From Actinomycetota bacterium (lineage in GTDB: Bacteria > Actinomycetota > Thermoleophilia > Solirubrobacterales > Solirubrobacteraceae): DNA of 37,709 nt. Position 1 is the first letter of the stretch. Every line of letters begins with the position of its first letter. This document shows, piece by piece, positions 7,640 to 15,408 of the stretch. A model generated the notes under the pieces. The model was given only the letters and a program-made list of their open reading frames with translations, was not told the origin of the DNA and made no database searches. The position numbers and the translations under genes are program-made. The stretch spans positions 10,752 to 48,460 of the forward strand of contig JADDQZ010000077.1 of NCBI GenBank assembly GCA_016781085.1, written 5' to 3'.

Positions 7640-8424
7640 ACCCGCTCCTCGCGAAGCTCGGGCGAGACTTCAGCCTTCATCCACGGCGGTGCCGTGGTGC
7701 CGAGCCGGGCGACCATGTAGAGGTGCGCGCCGATGAGCGCGCCCAGCAGACCGGGGATCAGCAACATGTGGATGGCGTAGAAACGCGACAGGGTCGTCGC
7801 TCCGAACTCAGCGCCACCGCGCAGGAAGTCCGACAAGAACGGACCCATCAGCGGTGCCGTGCCGTTGATGTTGACGCCCACGATCGTCGCCCAGTAGGAA
7901 CGCTGGTCGAAGGGCAGCAGGTAGCCGGTGAAGGACATGGCCATGGTCAGCACGAGCAGGATCACGCCGATGCACCAATTCAACTCGCGCGGGTACTTAT
8001 AGGCGCCGAAGAAGAAGACGCGTGCCATGTGCAAGAAGATCAGGATCACCATCACCGAGGATCCCCAGCGGTGCATGCCGCGCACGAACTCGCCGAGGAA
8101 GACCTCGTTGGTGAGAAAACGCGTGGACTCGTAGGCGTTGATCGCCGACGGGTCATAGTACATGGCCAAAAAGACGCCGGTGACCGCCTGCGACATGAAG
8201 GCGAACAGCGTCGCCGATCCCAGGGTGTAGAACCAGTTCGTTCCCTTGGGGATCTTGCGGAACATCAGCCAGCGCATGCCGCCGGACAGCGACGTGCGCT
8301 CGTCGACCCAGTCGACGGCCGAGAACGACGTCTCCTGCGCCTTGCCGAGCCGCGTCGTCGGCTTGCGCCGCGCGCCGCCCGTCTTGACGGCGCCGGGCTG
8401 GGTGGGAAGCTGCGTCTTGGCCAT
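7636..8424 (-). CDS. qcrB: Menaquinol-cytochrome c reductase, cytochrome b6-type subunit
   Basis: The 262-residue four-helix cytochrome b carries the two b-haems of the quinol-oxidising complex. Bis-His ligands are visible as HRWGSSVMVILIFLH (13 residues between) and HMLLIPGLLGALIGAH (14 between). The 14-residue spacing is the cytochrome b6 type. The conserved Cys that anchors the extra c-type haem in b6f and Bacillus QcrB (FYCLGG or VYCFGG) is replaced by Thr here (WFYTLGSATLF). A 40-residue basic extension precedes the fold. The gene lies four bases after the Rieske gene and overlaps qcrC. Confidence 0.95.
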   Translation of the reverse strand: MAKTQLPTQPGAVKTGGARRKPTTRLGKAQETSFSAVDWVDERTSLSGGMRWLMFRKIPKGTNWFYTLGSATLFAFMSQAVTGVFLAMYYDPSAINAYESTRFLTNEVFLGEFVRGMHRWGSSVMVILIFLHMARVFFFGAYKYPRELNWCIGVILLVLTMAMSFTGYLLPFDQRSYWATIVGVNINGTAPLMGPFLSDFLRGGAEFGATTLSRFYAIHMLLIPGLLGALIGAHLYMVARLGTTAPPWMKAEVSPELREERV

Positions 8425-8427
8425 GCG

Positions 8428-9105
8428 TCAGTCCCCCAGCTTGGGAGTCGAGAAGCGCCCCGGGTAAAGGTATTCACCGACGCCGTCGATGATCTGACCC
8501 GGGTCGCGGTAGGACGGGTAGCGGTTGAACTGCGAGTTGACGGAATAGCGCGGTCCGACCTCTACTTGGCCGTTGCGTACGCGCGTGTAGAAGCGATCCA
8601 GCGGACGCACGGGCGGGCCGCCGGAGACCTCGCCCTGGAAGCCATAGACGCCGCCGTGGCAAGGGCAGAGGAAGCGCTTGGCCGCGTCGACGTAGCGCAC
8701 GGGACAGCCAAGGTGCATGCAGCGGTTCGATAACGCGATGAAGTCGTTGCCGATCGCCGGATCCTTGGGCGGATCCTGGGCAGGATCGTACGCCCGCACG
8801 TAAATCGTGGTCTTGCCGACTTCGCCGATGCCGTAGACCGTCGTGATCACCTTGGGAACGTAGGTGTTCGTGGTGAACTGGCCCGGGTCGCCGATCGACT
8901 CCCAAGTGACTTCAGGACGGTCGAAAAGCGCCGAGCCGGCGGCGAAACCGAGCGCCGGCAGCGCGAACATGCCGACGGCCAGTCCTCCGGCGCCGTGCGC
9001 CGTGAGCGTCATGAAGCGGCGACGGGAAACCGTCTCGCCTTCGAAAGCCCCGGCGAACCTCCGGTCTTCGGTGTACTTCGACGGCTTTTCTCTACGTTCA
9101 GGCAA
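8428..9105 (-). CDS. qcrA: Rieske iron-sulfur subunit of menaquinol-cytochrome c reductase
   Basis: The 225-residue Rieske protein accepts the first electron from menaquinol. It has a twin-arginine type signal/anchor, SRRRFMTL (27-34), followed by a hydrophobic helix (about 36-58). The [2Fe-2S] ligands are Cys129 and His131 in CMHLGC (129-134) and Cys147 and His150 in CPCHGG (147-152). Cys134 and Cys149 form the expected disulfide. The usual CTHLGC has Met in place of Thr. It is first of the three qcr genes, and export via the TatAC system encoded at 3165-4615 is expected. Confidence 0.95.
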   Translation of the reverse strand: MPERREKPSKYTEDRRFAGAFEGETVSRRRFMTLTAHGAGGLAVGMFALPALGFAAGSALFDRPEVTWESIGDPGQFTTNTYVPKVITTVYGIGEVGKTTIYVRAYDPAQDPPKDPAIGNDFIALSNRCMHLGCPVRYVDAAKRFLCPCHGGVYGFQGEVSGGPPVRPLDRFYTRVRNGQVEVGPRYSVNSQFNRYPSYRDPGQIIDGVGEYLYPGRFSTPKLGD

Positions 9106-9177
9106 GTCTTTATCTCCGGATGAGGCGCAAGGAGAGAGTATCGGGCGGCGTGCTCCGGCGGTCGTTCGGAGGAGCTT

Positions 9178-9660
9178 TCATGCGCCTTGTCCGCTCGCGC
9201 CCGCTCGCAGCGACGCTTTCAGTGCGGCGTGCGCCGGATCGGGTGCGCGTGTGAGGGCGAATGCGGCGGCTTCCCACAACTGCTCGCAGCGCTCTTGACG
9301 CTTCTCGGCCTGAAGCTGGGCGCACAGCGAGATCACGTCGGCGAGTTCAGCAACGGCGTGGAGGTCGCCGAGTTCGGCTAGGCGGTCTAATCCCAGCGCG
9401 TACAAGGCGTCACCCGCCAGCAGGGCCAGGTCGTCGTCGTCGGTCTGAACGACTCGTCCTTGGCCGTAGTGCTGCAGATAGCCCTCGCGGATGGCTTCCA
9501 CGAGCAGGGCGTACTGGCTTGCCGTCGCGGGTGGCGCGTGAGCGGCGGCCCGCGCCCCGAGCTGTGGGTCGTCCGAACCGCCCACCGGCTCGGCGGTAGC
9601 GGCACCCAGCAGTCCTCCTTGTTCGCGCAGAAGCGAGGCCAGCTGTTCGATCGCAGCCAC
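9178..9660 (-). CDS. Hypothetical protein downstream of hemL
   Basis: This is a 160-residue helical protein without signal peptide or membrane segment. GTG 9660 is chosen because it lies two bases after the hemL stop (TGAGCGTG). The middle section, DDDLALLAGDALYALGLDRLAELGDL, vaguely resembles the AGDYL...L..LAE pattern of heptaprenyl diphosphate synthase component I. That would fit an operon that ends with a polyprenyl synthase, but the likeness is weak. The function is unknown. It connects the haem genes to the qcr genes, 72 bases before qcrA. Confidence 0.75.
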   Translation of the reverse strand: MAAIEQLASLLREQGGLLGAATAEPVGGSDDPQLGARAAAHAPPATASQYALLVEAIREGYLQHYGQGRVVQTDDDDLALLAGDALYALGLDRLAELGDLHAVAELADVISLCAQLQAEKRQERCEQLWEAAAFALTRAPDPAHAALKASLRAGASGQGA

Positions 9661-9662
9661 GC

Positions 9663-10946
9663 TCAGAAGACCTCGGCGAAAGCGGCGCAAGCCGCTTCCA
9701 GCGTGCGCTCAAGGTGTTCAGAGTTGTGCGCCAGAGACGGAAACCATGTCTCGAACTGAGACGCCGGCGGGTAGACGCCCCGCGCCAGCAGCTCGCGACA
9801 CCACGCCGCGTAGGCGGTCGTGTCACAGCGTGTCGCCGACGCGTAGTCGGTAACTGGCTCAGAGGAGAAGAAGACGGTGAGCAGACCACAGGTGTGAATC
9901 ACTTGCACCGGGTATGTGGCCGCGGCCTCGCGCAAGCCGTCGGCCAGGGCGACGGTGGTGCTGGAGAGTTTGGTGTAGGCGGCGTCGTCGAGGAGTTCGA
10001 GCGTGACGCGTCCCGCGGCCACCGCGAGGGGATTGCCGCTGAGCGTGCCGGCCTGGTAGACGTCGCCCGCGGGAGCGATCCTGCTCATCAAGTCGACCGA
10101 GCCGCCGTAGGCCGCGGCCGGGAGGCCGCCACCGATGACCTTGCCCATCACCGTCAGATCGGGCAACACGTCGACAAGCTCTTGCACTCCGCCGGGCCCA
10201 ACGCGGAAACCGGAGATGACTTCGTCGAAGATCAGCAACGCGCCGTTGTCGTCGGCCAGCTCACGAAGCAGCGCGAGAAAGCCGGCCGCGGGCGGAACGA
10301 GGCCCATGTTCGCCGGATACGGCTCGGCCAGCACGGCCGCGAACTCGTGGGCCGCGAAAGCGGCGCGCACGGCCGCTTCGTCGTTCCACGGCACGACGAC
10401 GGTGTTGGCCGTCGCTGCCACTGGCACTCCCGGAGACGACGGAATGCCTTGCGTCGCGAGGCCCGAGCCGGCATCGGCCAGAAGCCCGTCGACATGCCCA
10501 TGGTAGGCGCCCGCGAACTTCAGGAGCTTCTCGCGGCCGGTCGCCGCGCGGGCCAGGCGGATGGCGCTCATCGATGCTTCGGTGCCCGAAGAAGTCATGC
10601 GCAGCATGTCCACCGCCGGCATCCGTTGCGTGACGAGCTCCGCCAGGTCTACTTCGCCGGTTGTGGCCGCACCGAAAGTCGTGCCGTCGGCGGCCGCCGC
10701 CGTGACGGCTTCGACGATCGCCGGGTGGGCATGCCCGTGGATCAACGGCCCCCACGAGCAGACGTAGTCGACGTAGGTGTTGCCGTCGACGTCGGTCAAC
10801 TCCGCGCCTTCGCCGCGCTCCACGAAGATCGGGTCGCGTCCGATGGCTTTCATCGCGCGCACCGGGGAATTGACTCCACCCGGAAGCACTCGCTGTGCGC
10901 GCTCGTAGAGCTCTGCCGAGCGCGTGTCCGTCAGCGAAGTGGACAC
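9663..10946 (-). CDS. hemL: Glutamate-1-semialdehyde 2,1-aminomutase
   Basis: The PLP enzyme converts glutamate-1-semialdehyde to 5-aminolevulinate, the C5 route to tetrapyrroles. It has 427 residues from GTG 10946, two bases after the upstream stop. Motifs are GVNSPVR (24-30), SSGTEASMSAIRLAR (119-133), YHGHVDG (148-154), DEVISGFRVG (241-250) and the PLP lysine Lys269 in VMGKVIGGG. The frame is open upstream to 11306 but that part overlaps the previous gene and is not family-like. hemB lies two genes upstream and uses the product directly. Confidence 0.96.
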   Translation of the reverse strand: MSTSLTDTRSAELYERAQRVLPGGVNSPVRAMKAIGRDPIFVERGEGAELTDVDGNTYVDYVCSWGPLIHGHAHPAIVEAVTAAAADGTTFGAATTGEVDLAELVTQRMPAVDMLRMTSSGTEASMSAIRLARAATGREKLLKFAGAYHGHVDGLLADAGSGLATQGIPSSPGVPVAATANTVVVPWNDEAAVRAAFAAHEFAAVLAEPYPANMGLVPPAAGFLALLRELADDNGALLIFDEVISGFRVGPGGVQELVDVLPDLTVMGKVIGGGLPAAAYGGSVDLMSRIAPAGDVYQAGTLSGNPLAVAAGRVTLELLDDAAYTKLSSTTVALADGLREAAATYPVQVIHTCGLLTVFFSSEPVTDYASATRCDTTAYAAWCRELLARGVYPPASQFETWFPSLAHNSEHLERTLEAACAAFAEVF

Positions 10947-10947
10947 G

Positions 10948-12024
10948 TCAAGCGTTCTCCTGCTCCCAGCGCCTGAAGTCCTCGACGAAGTAGAGCATCC
11001 GGATCTTCTTGAACTCGGTCGAGGAATAGAGCGTCGCGCGCTCGGAGATGCCGGTTTGCTCGGCGATTGAGTCGAGGATCGCGTCGCACTCCTCCTTGGA
11101 GCGCCCGTGCGCCATGGTGAAGACCGAGTACGGCCAATCTTGGTAGGTGGGGCGCTGGTAGCAGTGTGAGATGCCGCGAACCGCGGCCATCCGCACGCCG
11201 GTCTCGAAGATGGAGTCGTCCGGGACCTTCCACACGCCCATGCCGTTCGCCGAGAAGCCTGCGCGGCGATGGAAGAGGATGGCGGCCACGCGCCGCAGCG
11301 CTCCACGCTCGCGCAAGGATTCCAGCCGCTGGAGAACCTCGCCTTGGGAAACGCCCAGGCGCTCGGCGGCCGGTGCGTAAGGCTCCGGGATCACCGGCAT
11401 CTTCCCTTGAGTGGCCTGGATCGTCGCGATGTCGTCGTCAGACAAGTCGATCGGATCGAGCTCGGCCGGAGGCACCGCCTCGCCGGCGGCCGAAAGCGCG
11501 TCCGTGCCGGCCTCCATCTCGAGGTCCATGCGGATCTTGAACAGCTTCAACGTCGGCAGTTGACGAATCGACTCTGCGCCCGTCTTGGCTTGGATGACGT
11601 CGAGCGTTCCTTGCATCCCGAGCGGCGAGTCAGGCTCGACCGCGATCGTGAACCACATGTTGAAGTCGTGGTTGCGCAGGTAGTTGTGCGTCACTCCTGG
11701 GTGAGAGTTGACGAACTGCGCTGCGCGATGCGGGTACTCGGGATCGACTTTGGCCGCGACGAGCATCGACTTGTAGCCGAGCGCGCGGGTGTCGAAAATC
11801 GGAGTGATCTCCCGGATGATGCGCTCGTCGAGCAGCCGTGCGACGCGCCGCAGCACTTCCTCTTCAGGCAGCTCCGCCAAGCGCGCGATCTCCGCGTACG
11901 GTCGCGGCACCAGCGCGAATTTGCCTTGCATCAAGTTGAGCAGCTTGCGGTCGACCTCGTCGAGGGCGATCGCGGCGCCGTCCTTGCGGGACCGTAGCTT
12001 GGGTTGGGCTACTGCGCGAGCCAT
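10948..12024 (-). CDS. Fused siroheme decarboxylase-like (AhbA-AhbB) / Lrp-AsnC family protein
   Basis: The 358-residue protein contains two tandem Lrp/AsnC-like halves (about 22-165 and 194-350), each with an N-terminal winged-helix and a RAM-like domain. The first half carries [15 protein letters not shown] (112-126) and the second [18 protein letters not shown] (287-304). In AhbA/AhbB and NirD/L/G/H, the (H)NY.R...(Y/F)N.WF and HCY.RP...WPY motifs belong to siroheme-decarboxylase active sites. The protein is therefore more likely a haem-pathway enzyme or a haem-sensing derivative than a plain amino-acid regulator. It overlaps the hemB end and abuts hemL. Whether it decarboxylates siroheme or only regulates the operon cannot be told from sequence. 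Confidence 0.8.
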   Translation of the reverse strand: MARAVAQPKLRSRKDGAAIALDEVDRKLLNLMQGKFALVPRPYAEIARLAELPEEEVLRRVARLLDERIIREITPIFDTRALGYKSMLVAAKVDPEYPHRAAQFVNSHPGVTHNYLRNHDFNMWFTIAVEPDSPLGMQGTLDVIQAKTGAESIRQLPTLKLFKIRMDLEMEAGTDALSAAGEAVPPAELDPIDLSDDDIATIQATQGKMPVIPEPYAPAAERLGVSQGEVLQRLESLRERGALRRVAAILFHRRAGFSANGMGVWKVPDDSIFETGVRMAAVRGISHCYQRPTYQDWPYSVFTMAHGRSKEECDAILDSIAEQTGISERATLYSSTEFKKIRMLYFVEDFRRWEQENA

Positions 12025-13001
12025 CTAGCGACTTCCTTGGCGTGATAAGTGATGACGATGTCAGCTCCAGCGCGGCGGATTGCGGTCAGGGCTTCGAGCA
12101 CCGCGGCCCGTTCGTCGAGCAATCCGGCCGCCGCGGCAGCCTTGATCATGGCGTACTCGCCCGAAACGTTGTAAGCCGCGAGCGGCAGCCCGGTGGCTTC
12201 TTTGACTGCTCGGATGACGTCGAGATAAGGCAAAGCCGGCTTGACCATCAGTACGTCGGCGCCTTCTTCGGCGTCGAGCTGGGCTTCGCGAACCGCTTCG
12301 CGCAGGTTTCCGGGATCCATCTGGTAGCCGCGGCGGTCTCCGAAAGCTGGGGCAGAGTCAGCGGCTTCGCGGAACGGTCCGTAGAACGCCGAAGCGAACT
12401 TCGCGCTGTAGGCGATGATCGGCAGGTCGCTGAAGCCCTCCTCGTCGAGCGCTGCGCGCAGTACGCCGACGCGCCCGTCCATCATGTCGCTGGGGGCGAT
12501 GGCGTCGGCGCCGGCGCGGGCCTGTGAGACGGCGGTGCGGGCCAGTAGCTCAAGCGTCGCGTCGTTGTCGACGCCGTTGAAGGAGCCCTCGGTCGTGGTC
12601 CGCACGATCCCGCAGTGACCGTGCTCGGTGTACTCGCACAAGCAGAGATCGCAGACGACCGCCAGCTCGGGGCACGCGGCTTTGATCGCCCGGGTCGCGA
12701 GCTGGACTATGCCTTCGTCGTCCCACGCGCCGGAGCCCTCGGCGTCTTTGCTCGCCGGCAGACCGAACAGGAGCACGGCCGGAATGCCCAGCTCCGCGGC
12801 CGAACGAGCCTCCGCCACCGCGGCGTCGATGCTCAAGCGATCGATCCCCGGCATGGAGGCAATCGGTGTCCGTGGGCCGCCTTCGGCTGTGACGAACATG
12901 GGGTACACGAGCTGAGAGACGGACAGCTCGGTTTCGCGGATCATCGAGCGCAGGGCATCCGTACGACGGAGCCGGCGCATCCGGGTCGCGGGGAAAGCCA
13001 T
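12009..13001 (-). CDS. hemB: Delta-aminolevulinic acid dehydratase (porphobilinogen synthase)
   Basis: Condenses two 5-aminolevulinate molecules to porphobilinogen. I chose ATG 13001 ([12 protein letters not shown]), which gives 330 residues, the normal length; the frame opens at 13058. The zinc-site cysteines appear in [14 protein letters not shown] (Cys117, 120, 122, 130). The Schiff-base lysines are Lys201 in [15 protein letters not shown] and Lys254 in [11 protein letters not shown]. The N-terminal [16 protein letters not shown] is typical. The 3' end overlaps the next gene by 16 bases. It belongs to the hemB-AhbAB-like-hemL set. Confidence 0.96.
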   Translation of the reverse strand: MAFPATRMRRLRRTDALRSMIRETELSVSQLVYPMFVTAEGGPRTPIASMPGIDRLSIDAAVAEARSAAELGIPAVLLFGLPASKDAEGSGAWDDEGIVQLATRAIKAACPELAVVCDLCLCEYTEHGHCGIVRTTTEGSFNGVDNDATLELLARTAVSQARAGADAIAPSDMMDGRVGVLRAALDEEGFSDLPIIAYSAKFASAFYGPFREAADSAPAFGDRRGYQMDPGNLREAVREAQLDAEEGADVLMVKPALPYLDVIRAVKEATGLPLAAYNVSGEYAMIKAAAAAGLLDERAAVLEALTAIRRAGADIVITYHAKEVARWLAQ

Positions 13002-13054
13002 TCGGCTCCAGAGCTTAGACCTGCCCAAGGCTCCGTTCGCGCCGCGCGACGGGT

Positions 13055-13114
13055 TCACGGCTGGTCGTCAGCCATCGCGCCGTGCGCCCGGCTGCGGTCA
13101 CGGCTGGTCATCGC
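13055..13114. repeat. Short duplication around the FRG gene stop codon
   Basis: TCACGGCTGGTC(GTCAGCC)ATCGCGC at 13055-13079 recurs as TCACGGCTGGTCATCGCGC at 13098-13116, lacking seven bases. Read on the minus strand, both copies encode D-Q-P-stop, but in different frames. A recent local duplication is the simplest reading. Confidence 0.5.
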
Positions 13115-14000
13115 GCATCCGCTCGCCTGCCCCGTCGCTTGGCGGTTCAGCCATCGAGGCGCCACCAGAGCCGCCGCGGTTCGCCGAAATCTCGCTTTCG
13201 CCGGTGCCGTCGTCTTCGGAGACCGGATCCTGCGGTGAGTAGTAGCGGCGCAGCCAGGCCGCGAGTCCGTCGAGGCCCGGCAGGAGCACACGCTCGGTGA
13301 AGTTGGCTTGATCCAACCGCGCGCGGATCTCGTCTTTGACGTGCGGCGGAATCCGCCAGGCGCGCCAGACCTCGGGATGGTCGAGCAGCCAGTCCTCGAC
13401 TTGTAGCGTCGGTGCGGACGCCACCGAAAGGACCGCCGCCTGGTTGACGATTCGCTCGTCCAGTGACGGCGGCTCGAAAAAGACGAGAAAGGGATCGCCG
13501 GCTCCGAGCTCGTCGAGGGCCGTCAGGTCCGGCGCGAGCTCATCGAGCAGCTCGGTGGTGAACACCCGTGCGCCTTCGTCACGCAGCGGACCGAGCAGCC
13601 GGTCTGGCAGGCGCTCGTGAACTGCCGCGCAATCGACTTCCCACAGCATCGCGTCTTCGCCACGCCGGCCGGCGGTGGCGAAGTGCAAGGCGACCAGCGG
13701 GGAGTGAGTCCAGTCCAGCAAGCGCGTCGGCAACCCGTGGTGCTGCGCAAGCGACAGCCAGTCCCACGTCGACAGACCGGGTGAGTGCCGGTGCGCGTAC
13801 TTGCGAAAGGAGCGCAGGAGGTGCGGCTCGAGTTGCGCGAAGTCGCCGTTAAGGCGCGCGAGCGAGTGGATGTTGCGATAAGTCGACCGCGCCAGGCCAC
13901 GGAACACCGTGGCGGGATGCACCTGGCCGCCATGGCACCAGGATTTGTCACCGAGCGCATCGTCGAGTGCGCGCCATGAGTCGACGGTTTCGATCGCCAC
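13098..14000 (-). CDS. FRG domain-containing protein
   Basis: The 300-residue protein carries the FRG domain, named for its Phe-Arg-Gly motif, seen here at 33-35 (TVFRGLARSTYRNIHSL). The second family block, WLSLAQHHGLPTRLLDW (81-97), is followed by SPLVALHFAT. The start is GTG 14000, with GAAGG five to six bases upstream; it lies inside the end of the GNAT gene's intercistronic region (26 bases after that stop). The C-terminus is a low-complexity Gly/Ser/Glu tail. FRG proteins are of uncertain biochemical role and are often found in defence or toxin neighbourhoods. Here it sits among haem genes beside a GNAT, so a toxin-like role is speculation. Confidence 0.85.
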   Translation of the reverse strand: MAIETVDSWRALDDALGDKSWCHGGQVHPATVFRGLARSTYRNIHSLARLNGDFAQLEPHLLRSFRKYAHRHSPGLSTWDWLSLAQHHGLPTRLLDWTHSPLVALHFATAGRRGEDAMLWEVDCAAVHERLPDRLLGPLRDEGARVFTTELLDELAPDLTALDELGAGDPFLVFFEPPSLDERIVNQAAVLSVASAPTLQVEDWLLDHPEVWRAWRIPPHVKDEIRARLDQANFTERVLLPGLDGLAAWLRRYYSPQDPVSEDDGTGESEISANRGGSGGASMAEPPSDGAGERMRDDQP

Positions 14001-14025
14001 TAGCGCCTTCAGCTCCGCATGCCCG

Positions 14026-14514
14026 TCAAAGCCGTGCGGCCATGTCGGTGAAGCGCGCGATGAAACCTTCGCGCTCGTACAAGCGCCGCGCGCCGTCGTT
14101 TCCAACCAGCACTTCGAGGCGAACAGTTGCAAAGCCCGCTGCGCGCAAGTCGTCTTTGGCGCGGCGAAGCAGGCTCGCGCCAACTCCTGTGCCGCGCTCG
14201 TCCGGCAGCACGGCCAGGCTTTCGATCACCGGGACCGGGTCGTCCATCACCCACGTGTCCGAGCCCGGGGCGAGACGAATCACCGAGTAACCGATCACTT
14301 GGCCGCCCCGTTCGGCGAGGAGCGCAAATGCGCCGTCACGCTGAAGCTCTTGCTCATAAAACGCTCGCCGCCGTCGCCAGGACTCCTCGAAGGCCAGCAG
14401 CGGGCCGAGCGCCGCGCCCTTCTTCGCGTGGCGCTCGAACAGCGCTCGCCACAGCGGCTCGAACTCCGGAATGCGCTCGACTCCAGCGCGGACGATTTCG
14501 ACCTGCTCGGACAA
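14026..14514 (-). CDS. GNAT family N-acetyltransferase
   Basis: The 162-residue GNAT-fold enzyme transfers an acyl group from acyl-CoA to an amine of unknown identity. The acetyl-CoA pyrophosphate loop appears as LAVLPDERGTGVGASLLRRA (V-x-x-x-x-R-G-x-G-x-G/A form, about 103-122). The C-terminal block is NDGARRLYEREGF (140-152). The N-terminal part (AGVERIPEFEPLWRALFERH) is typical of small-molecule GNATs. It is first in the minus-strand run, 26 bases before the FRG gene, and divergent from the ymdB-like gene. Confidence 0.88.
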   Translation of the reverse strand: MSEQVEIVRAGVERIPEFEPLWRALFERHAKKGAALGPLLAFEESWRRRRAFYEQELQRDGAFALLAERGGQVIGYSVIRLAPGSDTWVMDDPVPVIESLAVLPDERGTGVGASLLRRAKDDLRAAGFATVRLEVLVGNDGARRLYEREGFIARFTDMAARL

Positions 14515-14594
14515 GGGACTGAAAGCCTAGGCGGCGAGCAGGTCGGAGGTCTGGTGAGGCCTCGGCGGCATTCGCCGGCCGGTACGGTGGCCGC

Positions 14595-15380
14595 ATGCCG
14601 GCCATCCTCTTCGTGGGCGACGTCGTCGCCGGAGCCGGGCGCCGGGCGCTGCGTGACTTGCTGCCTGAGCTGCTCGGTGAACTCCAGCCGGATTTCGTCG
14701 TCGTCAATGGCGAAAACGCCGCCGGCGGGATCGGCATCACCGAAAGCACCGCCCGTGAGCTCTTTTCCTACGGCGTCGACGCCATCACACTCGGAAATCA
14801 CACTTACCGCCACCGTGAGGCGTGGTCTTTTCTCGACCGTGAGCGCCGGGTGATACGCCCGGCCAACTTCTTGCGCTCACAGCCCGGGCACGGCACGCTG
14901 GTGATCGAAAAAGGCGGCGTGCGGCTCGGCGTCGTCAACTTGATCGGCAACCTCTTCATGGGCTCAGCCCTGCCGGCCTTCTCTGTGGTGGAGGAGGCTC
15001 TGCGCGAAGTGGCGAGCGCCGACCTCCTGCTGGTCGACATGCACGCCGAAGCCACGAGCGAGAAGGTCGCTCTGGGATGGCATCTGGACGGCAAGGTCAC
15101 GGCCGTGGTGGGCACCCACACCCACGTGCCGACCGCCGACGGCCGCGTCCTTCCCGGCGGCACCGCCTACATCACCGACGTGGGGATGACCGGCGCACGC
15201 GGCGGCGTCATCGGGGTGCGCCGCGAGCAGTCGATCGCGGTGATGCGCACGCACATGCCGATGCGCTATGACCCTTCCGACGAAGATCCTTGGATCAACG
15301 CGGTCTTGATCTCGTGCGGGTCCGACGGGCGCGCAACTGCGATCGAGCAGGTTCTGCGGCCGGCGCCGGCGCCGGACTGA
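14595..15380 (+). CDS. YmdB-family metallophosphoesterase
   Basis: The 261-residue calcineurin-fold phosphoesterase is of the TIGR00282/YmdB type. Bacillus YmdB hydrolyses 2',3'-cyclic nucleotides and affects biofilm versus motility. Di-metal site motifs are present: GDVV (8-11), NGENAAGG (38-45), GNHTY (67-71, usually GNHTW), DMHAEATSEK (about 147-156) and GTHTHVPTAD (about 171-180). Length matches the family. ymdB often follows rny; here it does not, so it is transcribed alone, starting 80 bases from the divergent GNAT gene. Confidence 0.93.
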   Translation: MPAILFVGDVVAGAGRRALRDLLPELLGELQPDFVVVNGENAAGGIGITESTARELFSYGVDAITLGNHTYRHREAWSFLDRERRVIRPANFLRSQPGHGTLVIEKGGVRLGVVNLIGNLFMGSALPAFSVVEEALREVASADLLLVDMHAEATSEKVALGWHLDGKVTAVVGTHTHVPTADGRVLPGGTAYITDVGMTGARGGVIGVRREQSIAVMRTHMPMRYDPSDEDPWINAVLISCGSDGRATAIEQVLRPAPAPD

Positions 15381-15408
15381 TCGCGGCGGGACACAAAGCG
15401 CCTCCGCT

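Noticed and set aside
10947-11306. Upstream extension of hemL
   Set aside because: The added residues are an out-of-frame reading of the preceding gene; GTG 10946 starts the recognisable protein.
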